A stretch of DNA of 64,000 nucleotides, from assembly GCA_041656735.1 (NCBI GenBank), contig JBBACY010000014.1, positions 1 to 64,000 on the forward strand, read 5' to 3'. Below, piece after piece: positions 31,641 to 39,968 of the stretch. The stretch comes from Perlabentimonas sp041656735. Lineage in GTDB: Bacteria > Bacteroidota > Bacteroidia > Bacteroidales > Tenuifilaceae. A program made the position numbers and the translations under genes. The notes below the pieces were generated by a model. It was given only the letters and a program-made list of their open reading frames with translations, was not told the DNA's origin and ran no database searches. How positions within the stretch are numbered: the stretch's first letter is position 1; the number at the start of each line of letters is the position of its first letter.

Positions 31641-34577
31641 ATGAAAATCAGAATAAATATTCTGGCAGCAAGTATTCTTCTCATTGCATTTGCTTGCAAA
31701 ACAGAAACTAGGGTCGAAAACCCTGCCCAACTGGTTAACCCACTTATTGGCACCGATGCCCACGGGCACACCTATCCCGGCGCCAGCACACCTTTTGGTA
31801 TGGTACAGCTTAGCCCCGATACCCGCCTAAGCGGTTGGGATGGCTGCTCGGGATACCACTATTCCGACTCAATAATTTACGGATTTACACATACCGCGCT
31901 AAGCGGAACGGGGGTTGGCGATTATGGCGATATTCTGCTAATGCCCGTAATGGGCAAACCCACAGTGCTAAATACCGAGTATCTATCGCCTTTTCAAAAG
32001 AAAAACGAGAAGGCTTCGGCTGGTTACTACAGCGTTTATCTTGATAAACCCCGTGTGCTTGCCGAACTCACCACAACCACTCGTGTTGGCTATCATCGTT
32101 ATACCTTTCCAAAAACAAGCGAGGCAAATATAATTATCGACCTTGAGCATAGGGATAAGGTAACCGATTCGTGGATTGAAGTGCTGAGCGATACCGAAAT
32201 CAGAGGAATGCGCCGCTCATCAAACTGGGCTAACGATATGGTTTGGTATTTCCATATGGAATTCTCAAAACCCTTTACACGTAAAGGGGTAGCGCTAGAC
32301 AATAAGTTGCAAGATGATATAAAATTTGCTCAGGGAACCAGCATAAAAGCATTTGTGGGATTTGAAACCGAGGAGGGGGAAGCCATTGAGGTCAAGGTTT
32401 CGCTATCGGCTGTCGATTCCGATGGGGCGCTTAAGAATATGCAAGCCGAATTGCCTAACTGGGGTTTTGAAGAAACCAAACAAAAAGCGTTCGATACGTG
32501 GAATAAAGAGCTAAGTAAGATTATTATAACTGGCGGCACAGAGGAACAGAAAACCGTTTTTTATACCGCAATGTACCACGCATTCCTGCAGCCCAATGTT
32601 TTTATGGATATTGATAATAGGTATCGCGGAATCGACAAGCAGATACATACCGCCAATGGCTTTACAAACTACACCGTATTCTCGCTTTGGGATACCTATC
32701 GGGCATGGCATCCGTTGATGACAATTATTGAGCAGCAACGCACCAAGGATTTTATTAATACAATGCTAAATATGTACGAAAAGGGCGGCTTGCTTCCAAT
32801 ATGGGAGCTGGCGGCCAACGAAACCAACTGTATGATTGGTAACCACGCCATATCGGTAATTGCCGATGCGCACAGTAAGGGCATCGATGGGTTTGATACG
32901 CAGAAAGCCCTTAACGCAATGTTACATAGCGCAACCCGCGACCATTTTGGGCTAAAAGCCTACCGCCAGCACGGTCATATCCCTGGCGATATGGAGCACG
33001 AGTCTATATCAAAAACGCTTGAATACGCTTATAACGACTGGTGCATTGCGGTAATGGCGAAGAGTTTAGGCGAAGAAGAAATCTATAACGAATATATCCA
33101 AAGGGCACAGTACTACAAAAATATTTTCGATACCGAAACAGGTTTTATGCGTCCGCGCCTAAATGGCGGTTGGCTCACACCATTCAACCCAACCACTGTC
33201 GATTGGCATTTTACCGAGGCAAACTCGTGGCAATACAGCTTTTACGTTCCGCACGATATTACGGGGCTATACAATTTGCACGGAGGCAAGGAGCTATTTG
33301 CAACAAAAGTCGACGAACTGTTTGAAACCGACAACACCATCTCTGGTCGCGACCAGAAGGATATTTCGGGGTTAATTGGTCAGTATGCCCAAGGCAATGA
33401 ACCCAGCCACCATATGGCGTACCTGTACAATTTTGTAAATCAACCCTGGAAAACTCAGTTTAGGGTACGTCAAATAATGGCCGAACTATACACCCACAAG
33501 CCCGACGGGCTAAGCGGTAACGAGGACTGCGGTCAGATGTCGGCTTGGTACATTATGAGCGCCATGGGTTTTTATCCCGTTACTCCAGGGCTTCCAGAAT
33601 ACACCATTGGCACTCCCCTATTCCCCGAAGTTGAGGTAAATCTCGAGAACGGCAAAACCTTTAGGGTAACGGCAAATGGAGTTTCCCATAAAAATTTCTA
33701 TATCCAATCGGCAACGCTAAATGGTACCAATTACAGCAAATCGTATATTTCGCACAGCGATATTATGAACGGCGGGCACCTTCATTTCGAAATGGGTAGT
33801 AAGCCCAACAAAAATTGGGGTAGCAGCGATACCGATATTCCAACAACCCACATTACCCACAAGCAAATTCTGCCCATACCCTTTATCAACTCAAATGAGC
33901 GTCGCATACGCGATAGTATGGTGGTAACCATTGGCACCATAATTCCCCACTGCGAAATTTACTTCACAACCGATGGCACTACACCCACACGCCAATCGAC
34001 ACCCTACACCAAACCAATTACACTTACCAGCACCACAACCCTAAAAGCCGTGGCATATATAGAAGGTATGGGGTATAGTTTCCCAGTAAAAGCCGATTTT
34101 GTTAAAATTGACTTAACCCGTACCATCAGCATTAAATCAAAATGCAGTCAGAGTTACCATGCAGGAGGACCCGAGGCACTTATAGATGGTATTCGGGGTG
34201 CCGAGAACTGGCGCTTAGGTGGCTGGCAAGGCTATCAGGCAACCGATTTTGAGGCGGTTGTAGATTTAGGCAAAACCCAGCCAGTTAACCACTTGGCAGC
34301 AGGTTTTGTGCAGGATATCCGCTCGTGGATTTGGATGCCCAAGGATGTAACATTCTACGTTTCTAACGATGGCAAAGTGTTTAAGCAGGTGGCAAAGGTA
34401 AAAAATACAACCGCTCCCGACAGTTACAATATTACCCAAACCGACCTACAAGCCGAAGTTAAAACAGTAGGTCGTTACGTTAAGGTGGTTGCTACCAACT
34501 TTGGGAAAATTCCCAGCTGGCATCTTGGCGCCGGTGGTAATGCTTTTATTTTTATTGATGAAATAATAATACAATAA
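31641..34577 (+). CDS. Alpha-mannosidase, GH92, lipoprotein with C-terminal add-on domains
   Basis: 978 aa, some 200 longer than a plain GH92. Lipobox IAFAC at about residue 19. The family opens with NPLIGTDAHGHTYPGASTPFGMVQLSPDT and has GNEDCGQMSAWYIMSAMGFYPVTPG with the catalytic glutamate region; these calcium-dependent inverting exo-enzymes trim alpha-1,2-, 1,3- or 1,6-mannose, and linkage cannot be told here. After residue 750 come a chitobiase-type domain (IYFTTDGTTPTRQSTPYTKP) and a discoidin-like domain (SWIWMPKDVTFYVSNDGKVF). The tail matches that of the GH20 at 18386. It would trim high-mannose N-glycans before the beta-mannosidase acts. Ends at a strong terminator. Confidence 0.95.
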   Translation: MKIRINILAASILLIAFACKTETRVENPAQLVNPLIGTDAHGHTYPGASTPFGMVQLSPDTRLSGWDGCSGYHYSDSIIYGFTHTALSGTGVGDYGDILLMPVMGKPTVLNTEYLSPFQKKNEKASAGYYSVYLDKPRVLAELTTTTRVGYHRYTFPKTSEANIIIDLEHRDKVTDSWIEVLSDTEIRGMRRSSNWANDMVWYFHMEFSKPFTRKGVALDNKLQDDIKFAQGTSIKAFVGFETEEGEAIEVKVSLSAVDSDGALKNMQAELPNWGFEETKQKAFDTWNKELSKIIITGGTEEQKTVFYTAMYHAFLQPNVFMDIDNRYRGIDKQIHTANGFTNYTVFSLWDTYRAWHPLMTIIEQQRTKDFINTMLNMYEKGGLLPIWELAANETNCMIGNHAISVIADAHSKGIDGFDTQKALNAMLHSATRDHFGLKAYRQHGHIPGDMEHESISKTLEYAYNDWCIAVMAKSLGEEEIYNEYIQRAQYYKNIFDTETGFMRPRLNGGWLTPFNPTTVDWHFTEANSWQYSFYVPHDITGLYNLHGGKELFATKVDELFETDNTISGRDQKDISGLIGQYAQGNEPSHHMAYLYNFVNQPWKTQFRVRQIMAELYTHKPDGLSGNEDCGQMSAWYIMSAMGFYPVTPGLPEYTIGTPLFPEVEVNLENGKTFRVTANGVSHKNFYIQSATLNGTNYSKSYISHSDIMNGGHLHFEMGSKPNKNWGSSDTDIPTTHITHKQILPIPFINSNERRIRDSMVVTIGTIIPHCEIYFTTDGTTPTRQSTPYTKPITLTSTTTLKAVAYIEGMGYSFPVKADFVKIDLTRTISIKSKCSQSYHAGGPEALIDGIRGAENWRLGGWQGYQATDFEAVVDLGKTQPVNHLAAGFVQDIRSWIWMPKDVTFYVSNDGKVFKQVAKVKNTTAPDSYNITQTDLQAEVKTVGRYVKVVATNFGKIPSWHLGAGGNAFIFIDEIIIQ

Positions 34578-34595
34578 TCATCTGATTAACAGACT

Positions 34596-34629
34596 AAAAA
34601 GGAACAATAAATAAATATTGTTCCTTTTT
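34596..34629 (+). terminator. Terminator of the GH92 gene
   Basis: AAAAAGGAACAATA (34596-34609) and TATTGTTCCTTTTT (34616-34629) form a perfect 14-bp stem, followed by further T. Confidence 0.85.
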
Positions 34630-34701
34630 TTTGACTTTATATGTAGCGTTTTGTGCATTTTGCTCATTATATAGATAGTGACACACGATAAAACCCTTTT
34701 A

Positions 34702-35238
34702 ATGATTAACACAATAAAACAGCTAAAACACAAAAATAGAAAAACGCAGCAAGAATTCTACAAAAAGTTTTCGGTGCGTTTATTCAGGGTTGCATACCGA
34801 TACGTTAATAACGAACAGGATGCTGGAAGCATTGTAAACATAGGGTTCTATAATATTTTCCAGAATATGGATGGGTTTACCTATACCAACGATGAGATGC
34901 TTATGGCGTGGATGAAAAAAATTATTGTAAACGAAGCCCTAGCGGTACTCAGGAAAAAGCATAAATATATAAATATTGATGAGGTCGACTACGAGATATC
35001 GCAAAATGGCTATCATACAGATAACAACCTAGCTGCAGAAGAGTACTATAGGATGATACAGAATTTACCCAGCAATCTAAGAACCGTTTTCAACCTTTAC
35101 GCCATTGAGGGGTACTCGCACAGCGAAATAGCTTACAAACTAGGAATAGAGGAGTCGAGCTCACGGGTTTACCTAATGCGAGCACGCAAATCGCTTCAAG
35201 AATCACTTTCGCCTAAATTAAATTATTATGAAAAGTAA
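34702..35238 (+). CDS. ECF-type RNA polymerase sigma factor
   Basis: 178 aa from the ATG at 34702; a GTG at 34678 in the same frame adds eight residues. Region 2 is FRVAYRYVNNEQDAGSIVNIGFYNIF and region 4 LPSNLRTVFNLYAIEGYSHSEIAYKLGIEE. It has the short form typical of Bacteroidota ECF factors controlled by FecR-type anti-sigma proteins; the gene overlaps the anti-sigma gene by 11 nt, so translation is coupled. Confidence 0.93.
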   Translation: MINTIKQLKHKNRKTQQEFYKKFSVRLFRVAYRYVNNEQDAGSIVNIGFYNIFQNMDGFTYTNDEMLMAWMKKIIVNEALAVLRKKHKYINIDEVDYEISQNGYHTDNNLAAEEYYRMIQNLPSNLRTVFNLYAIEGYSHSEIAYKLGIEESSSRVYLMRARKSLQESLSPKLNYYEK

Positions 35239-36100
35239 TATTGACAATATTTTCAGAGACAAAATTTCTAACCTATCATCCGTTCCAGAAGGCACATCGT
35301 GGACACCCGAAAAAGGATGGAATGAGTATAAAAAGGCACACGGCAAACGGATTAAACCGTTTAGTAAGGTAGCGCTATTTACCGCATCGGCAGCGGCAAC
35401 CGTAGCAATTATTATAGCTCTTTCAATTAGCACGAACGTATTTTCGCCCAAAGTTATAATTGCAACTAGTCCTGCCGATAGCACAAAAGAGCTATTACTT
35501 CCCAACGGCAGCAAAGTTTGGATGAATAAAAATAGCACCATCGCATACTCAATCAGAAAGAGTGGCGAGTTTAATTTAAAGCTCGAAGGCGAGGTCTATA
35601 TTGAAATTACTGAAGAACCTAATGCGCCCTACACCATAAAAACGGGTAGTGCAGTAATTGCAGTAAAAAGTGCAACAAAATTAAATGTAAGGGCATACCC
35701 CAACGATACTGATATTGATATAACCGTTCGTGATGGCAGCGTGAGCGTATCCGATAATATTTTAGGAAAAGGCTTGGCGCTACTTGTAACCAAAGGAAAT
35801 TATTGCTCGGTAAGTCGTGCAAACAGCTTTGTATTTGCAACTGTAAACACTAACGAAAACTATTTGGCTTGGAAAACGGGTAAACTAATTTTCAACGAAA
35901 CACCTATGGCTACGGTAACTCAGATTTTACGCCAGTATTACGGAAAAGAAATTACCATTACCGACGATAGCGTAGCCTATTATAGCTACACAGGTACCTT
36001 TAACAACGCAAGTTTCGACAATGTATTAGCACAAATACAATTAGATAGTATCATTGAAATGAGTAAGGACGGGAATGTCGTTACTATTTCAAAAAAATAG
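35228..36100 (+). CDS. FecR-family anti-sigma factor
   Basis: 290 aa. A short cytoplasmic part (1-45) to hold the sigma factor, a membrane helix (VALFTASAAATVAIIIALSI, about 48-68), the periplasmic FecR domain (KELLLPNGSKVWMNKNSTIAYS), and a C-terminal DUF4974-type secretin-like domain (LIFNETPMATVTQILRQYYGKEI). In PUL systems such proteins take a signal from a SusC-type porin with an N-terminal plug extension; no susC or susD gene lies here. Confidence 0.93.
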   Translation: MKSNIDNIFRDKISNLSSVPEGTSWTPEKGWNEYKKAHGKRIKPFSKVALFTASAAATVAIIIALSISTNVFSPKVIIATSPADSTKELLLPNGSKVWMNKNSTIAYSIRKSGEFNLKLEGEVYIEITEEPNAPYTIKTGSAVIAVKSATKLNVRAYPNDTDIDITVRDGSVSVSDNILGKGLALLVTKGNYCSVSRANSFVFATVNTNENYLAWKTGKLIFNETPMATVTQILRQYYGKEITITDDSVAYYSYTGTFNNASFDNVLAQIQLDSIIEMSKDGNVVTISKK

Positions 36101-36124
36101 TAATCAACTAATAAAACTAAAACT

Positions 36125-36550
36125 ATGAAAACATTACTCGGAACACTTATCCTACTATTTGCCATACAAACAGCATCTACAGCCCAATGCAGTATAAATT
36201 TTGAAAAAGAATATAAAGATAAGCTCGAAGGTGCATACCTTAAGGATTTTGAGGTAAAAAACAGACCTGATTCTGATGGAATCACAAAATTCTCGGTGAT
36301 TTTGCGAGAGGGCATTAAATATATAATATATGTAACAAACCCTTCGGTCCCAATAGCTGATGTAAAGTTAACAGTTACACGCAATGAGCAGTATGTAAAT
36401 CTAAAACGAACTGTTAACTCAGCTGAAAAATATGCTGCCTATAGTGTAAAAATTAAGGAGACAGGTGCATATAATCTTTATATAGAATTCCGCGATAAAT
36501 CAATAAAGAGTTGTGTTACTGTGGCATTATACCTCGAAGACATCGAATAA
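36125..36550 (+). CDS. Secreted protein in the ECF/FecR operon
   Basis: 141 aa, family not recognised. A signal peptide ends at STAQ (about residue 20). The mature part has two cysteines, one near each end (C22 and C130 or so), which could form a disulfide, and a beta-rich middle (ITKFSVILREGIKYIIYVTN, TGAYNLYIEFRD) with a GOLD- or PPC-like look. It lies 24 nt behind the FecR gene on the same strand and thus belongs to the same unit; it may be a target of the sigma factor or an accessory to its sensing. Confidence 0.8.
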   Translation: MKTLLGTLILLFAIQTASTAQCSINFEKEYKDKLEGAYLKDFEVKNRPDSDGITKFSVILREGIKYIIYVTNPSVPIADVKLTVTRNEQYVNLKRTVNSAEKYAAYSVKIKETGAYNLYIEFRDKSIKSCVTVALYLEDIE

Positions 36551-36581
36551 AACAACACGAGGCCAAAGTAAATAGTCCCAA

Positions 36582-37694
36582 TTAAATATTAATCCATCTA
36601 CTCACCCTCTGCCAAAAAGCCCTATGAAAATCTTCTCCCTTCTGGTTAGGGTACAACTCAATATACGATTTGTGTTCGGCCTCAAGGGGGATTCTCTTTA
36701 TCTTACTATCAGCATCGTAAATTGCTGGCACCTCGGGATGAAACTGCACACCCAAAACATGAAGATACTTGCTATGCCTTATTGCCTCAACAATTTTTCC
36801 GTCCATACTCCATGCAATGGGAACAATATTTTTACCCACCACATTTAATGCCTGATGGTGGCTACTCCACACGTATGGGAACTCCTCAACAAAATTATTA
36901 AGGGTATCGAGGAAAGATTTATCCTCAAATTTAATTTGATGAAAATGCCCCCAAGTCAGGTCGTTATCTATACCAAAATTTGAGTGGTAGTTCCTGTGCT
37001 GAGCGTTTTGCTCCTGAGCCAAAACGTCCTCAACAGTTTGCAAACCGTAAAGTTCGGTTGGTATATCCTGATACATTGTTCCACCCGTTGCCACGTTCAT
37101 ACTTTGCATACCAAGGCATATCCCTATAATTGGGTAATCTGGTCGGCTATCAAGCAACGGTTTAGAGTCCTCATTTTGAGAGCCTCCGAGCAAGTGGTAC
37201 AAAAACGACAACTCAACGTAATGCCTGTGGGCATCGGTAATTGAGGTTAAAAGGCTGGTTTGGTTGCCATAGGTTGTGGCAGGCATATCGGGGCCACCAA
37301 AAAAGATAATACCCTTTGAATTACTGAAAATTGCCCTAAATGCATTGCTACAATCGTTCTCAGTGTAGAGATTATCGGGGTTTAGTTCGCCCTTAATTTC
37401 CAGCAACTTAAATCGTTCATCACCCAACTCTTGCAAAAAACTTTTCGAAGAGCCATAGTTATAAGCCCCGTTAATGTGGTAAACGCCTAGCACGTTTAAA
37501 CTATCGGACAAAGGGAAAACATTGTTTTTAGTTAGCTCAATAAAAGTTTTAATATTGCCCACCGTTGGGTGCATAAGCACCACTGTTGGTTGAAAATCGG
37601 AAAGCTTATCGACACTGGTTAATACTTCAATCTCGTTATGGGTACACGACCATAGTGTAAGTATTAAAACAATTACGCCTAAGTATCTTTTCAT
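36582..37694 (-). CDS. Exported class I glutamine amidotransferase-like lipoprotein (peptidase C26)
   Basis: 370 aa. The N-terminus is a lipoprotein signal (MKRYLGVIVLILTLWSC). The rest fits the PuuD-type gamma-glutamyl hydrolase group: nucleophile Cys near residue 193 in PIIGICLGMQSMN, histidine in VLGVQFHPEVP, and the preceding GGPDMP turn. Known family members cleave gamma-glutamyl bonds, e.g. gamma-glutamyl-GABA, in the cytoplasm. The export signal would place this one in the periplasm, so its substrate is probably different, perhaps a gamma-glutamyl peptide such as part of peptidoglycan or glutathione. It is transcribed alone, convergent with the ECF operon. Confidence 0.85.
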   Translation of the reverse strand: MKRYLGVIVLILTLWSCTHNEIEVLTSVDKLSDFQPTVVLMHPTVGNIKTFIELTKNNVFPLSDSLNVLGVYHINGAYNYGSSKSFLQELGDERFKLLEIKGELNPDNLYTENDCSNAFRAIFSNSKGIIFFGGPDMPATTYGNQTSLLTSITDAHRHYVELSFLYHLLGGSQNEDSKPLLDSRPDYPIIGICLGMQSMNVATGGTMYQDIPTELYGLQTVEDVLAQEQNAQHRNYHSNFGIDNDLTWGHFHQIKFEDKSFLDTLNNFVEEFPYVWSSHHQALNVVGKNIVPIAWSMDGKIVEAIRHSKYLHVLGVQFHPEVPAIYDADSKIKRIPLEAEHKSYIELYPNQKGEDFHRAFWQRVSRWINI

Positions 37695-37858
37695 AGTAAT
37701 AGGTATTTCTTAAAATTTATTTTTCAAAATTAATGCAAAAACTTAAAACGAAAGTGTAGAGGATTGAAAATATTCATCGTCCCTCGTTACGAAGCTACGA
37801 AAAAGCGACAAAGTTTCCTAATCCGCTATAAACCTGCATTTTATTAACTTCTTATTGA

Positions 37859-37993
37859 GCGTTGGCATATGGCTGGGGGTTGGTTAGTTGCCGATTTCGA
37901 AGCACTTTCCTATCAAGTTACAACTACTTTTGATACGAGCTGTGCCGCTCGAATACCCACTGCACCGGCAATTAACTATACCGCGTGTTAGCC
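37859..37993 (-). repeat. attC-like cassette-end hairpin, copy 1
   Basis: About 135 nt from GCGTTGGC to GTTAGCC. Arms GTTAGTTGCCG (37883-37893) and CGGCAATTAAC (37966-37976) pair with one mismatch; the middle holds CACTTTCCTATCAAGTTACAA. Copy 2 at 46003-46133 has the same order of words in the same orientation. On the minus strand it follows the hsdS stop. Overlapping plus-strand frames have no family resemblance. The region 37695-37858 shows no gene. Confidence 0.6.
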
Positions 37994-38125
37994 GTTCGGT
38001 GTTTATTTTTCCTGTCATTTTTCTTTCAATTTGCTACTTCGTTTCGGTCTGCCGTGCGTTGGGACAGACACAGGCTGCCGACAAGCTTTTTTTTTGCTCT
38101 CCAAGTCGCAGAGACGCAAAGTTTT

Positions 38126-39487
38126 TTACCCTTTTTTATATTCAACACTCGGTTCGGCTGCCATGCTTAAACTTTCTTCCGCTTCTTTTACTGCGTTGCC
38201 GTGAGCCTGTCGAACGGTTACTTGCCCATTCATTAACATTGGCAACAACCAATCTCGAAGAGAGGATAGTTGTTGGTTTTCATTTTGATTAAGTGATATT
38301 TTTGAGTAAATAGTATCCAAATAAGAATTAATAAATTCCAAATTTTTGTCCTTTTTTGGCAAAGCAATATTTAATTCTAAAATATCATTTGGAGAAATTG
38401 ACGGATAAGCAGAAACTGATAATGCTGCTATTTGATGTAATCTTACAGAGACCCAACTTGAAGTTAAATGTGTATATATTAAATCATTGCTTATCCAATC
38501 CTTTTTACTGCTTAATTGGACAAAACCCGTTGATGCAATCATGTTTTTTTTGGGATGTTTAATTAACCCATAATGACATAAATTGGGACGAACAGTTGAA
38601 TATAAAATATCATTCATTTCAACAACACGTCGCGCCCTGCTTGGTATCTTGTCATTAGTTAAGTTTAGACTTTGAGTTTCTTCAATAATATTCTTTGTCA
38701 AACTGCTAGTGTCCAAATACTCTATTTTATGAAATGATTCATTTTTGCTAATTGAACTGTAATTATGTTTAAGTATTGAAGATAGGAAATACACCTCCCA
38801 CCCCTCCGGAATTTCCCGTTTCAATTCTTTGTTGTACACCATTTTGCCGCCAGAAGATTTGTAAGGTTTGCCTTGCTCGTTGGGTTTATCCTGGGCGAAG
38901 TCGAAGGGAAAATCGAACTGCACAAACCAATAATCGTACAGCGTTTTTGCCATAGCTTCCAACTCACGGTTTATGCGGTTGTTGAGTTCTATTTTGGCGT
39001 CAAGGTCGGAAAGGACTTTGGCAATGGATTTTTGGGTGGGGAGGTCTGGAAGTTTAATTTTATATTTTTCTAGAGTGCTTTTTGATATCTCTTTAAAAGT
39101 AGTACCAGAACCAAGATTATTTAGTTCGTTTTTTTTGAGTTTCAAATAATAGTATAAAAACTCATTATGCAAAATATCAGTATTAACGACAATGTTTTTA
39201 AAACCTTGGTTTGTAACTAACTTTGTTGAAGCAATTGAAAGCAACCCTATTGGAGCCCTGCTTGAAAGCAAAACAGTTCCTTCCGGTAATAATTTTGTGT
39301 TTGATAATGCTTTTTGAGTAATCGTTCGTTCGCCTTTTAAAATATATTTTTGATTTTGGTCTGATAAATCCTTTGGGGTAATCCAAATAATATCCCCATT
39401 CCAATAATCTTCATTATTTGTTGATGGTGTTGAACCATTGAATATTGAAGCTATTTGACCAAGTTCCATTGAAATCCAATTATTCAT
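38126..39487 (-). CDS. hsdS: Type I restriction-modification specificity subunit
   Basis: 453 aa. Two target-recognition domains, each followed by a conserved helix: TRD1 begins WISMELGQIASIFNGSTPST and ends in LPTQKSIAKVLSDLDAKIELNNRIN; TRD2 begins REIPEGWEVYFLSSILKHN and ends KISLNQNENQQLSSLRDWLLPMLMNGQ. It gives sequence specificity to the HsdMR complex. FDFAQDKPN (38890-38908) and the terminal VRQAHGNA (near 38201) look like dispersed repeats read in frame. The start overlaps the end of the GIY-YIG gene by 8 nt. The last gene of its block, followed by the attC-like hairpin. Confidence 0.95.
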   Translation of the reverse strand: MNNWISMELGQIASIFNGSTPSTNNEDYWNGDIIWITPKDLSDQNQKYILKGERTITQKALSNTKLLPEGTVLLSSRAPIGLLSIASTKLVTNQGFKNIVVNTDILHNEFLYYYLKLKKNELNNLGSGTTFKEISKSTLEKYKIKLPDLPTQKSIAKVLSDLDAKIELNNRINRELEAMAKTLYDYWFVQFDFPFDFAQDKPNEQGKPYKSSGGKMVYNKELKREIPEGWEVYFLSSILKHNYSSISKNESFHKIEYLDTSSLTKNIIEETQSLNLTNDKIPSRARRVVEMNDILYSTVRPNLCHYGLIKHPKKNMIASTGFVQLSSKKDWISNDLIYTHLTSSWVSVRLHQIAALSVSAYPSISPNDILELNIALPKKDKNLEFINSYLDTIYSKISLNQNENQQLSSLRDWLLPMLMNGQVTVRQAHGNAVKEAEESLSMAAEPSVEYKKG

Positions 39488-39968
39488 ACCTCAACCCTTT
39501 CAAATTATTTTGAATTTCGGTTTTGTGGGTGTTGCCTTCGAGAGCCTCAGGCAACGGCGGAGCCTCAGGCAACGGCAGAGCCTCAGGCAACGGCAGACCC
39601 TCAGGCAACGGCAGACCCTCAGGCAACGGCAGACCGGTGGCTGAGGCTCTCGAAGCCACCTTTGCATCTCTCGAAGCCACTTTTAAATCTCTGTATGCTA
39701 TTGACAGGGGACTGAGGCTCTCGAAGTCCCCATTTATCAATGCTTCTTTCTTTTTTCTGCTCCAACCTTGTACTTGCTTTTCTCTGTAAAATGCTTCGTC
39801 AATTCGCTGATATTCCTCATAATATACTAATTTAACCGGAAGCCGTTTTTTTGTATGATTAGCTCCTTCACCGGCTTGATGTTGTGCCAAACGAAGTTCT
39901 AAATCCTTTGTACTTCCGGTGTAATAACTCCCATCACAACATTCTAAAATATACATATATCCTTTCAT
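39480..39968 (-). CDS. GIY-YIG nuclease domain protein with repeat-encoded tail
   Basis: 162 aa. The GIY-YIG core is in the first 85 residues: MYILECCDGSYYTGSTKDLELRL (variant Y-I-L ... Y-T-G), Arg, and the catalytic-Glu region EAFYREKQVQGWSRKKKEALING, as in the small UPF0213 family. From residue 95 the chain consists of LPLPEG/LPLPEA repeats coded by an 18-bp tandem repeat (39543-39635) inside a palindrome. It lies in the type I operon between hsdM (ATGA overlap) and hsdS. Single-domain GIY-YIG proteins have no proven role in restriction; here it may be a passenger or an accessory nuclease. Confidence 0.88.
   Translation of the reverse strand: MKGYMYILECCDGSYYTGSTKDLELRLAQHQAGEGANHTKKRLPVKLVYYEEYQRIDEAFYREKQVQGWSRKKKEALINGDFESLSPLSIAYRDLKVASRDAKVASRASATGLPLPEGLPLPEGLPLPEALPLPEAPPLPEALEGNTHKTEIQNNLKGLRYE
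39536..39655. repeat. Palindrome with 18-bp tandem repeats inside the GIY-YIG gene
   Basis: Outer arms CTTCGAGAGCCTCAG (39536-39550) and CTGAGGCTCTCGAAG (39641-39655) are perfect complements. Between them the unit CCTCAGGCAACGGCAGAG or a one- or two-base variant repeats about five times. The unit is 18 bp long, so copy changes keep the frame. Related arms recur at 39709-39728. Confidence 0.9.

Noticed and set aside
37888..38292. 134-codon plus-strand frame
   Set aside because: It crosses the attC-like hairpin and the 3' end of hsdS antisense; no domain.
39543..39635. Short regular repeats resembling a CRISPR array
   Set aside because: Units of 18 bp are directly joined without unique spacers, lie inside a coding sequence, and no cas genes are present.
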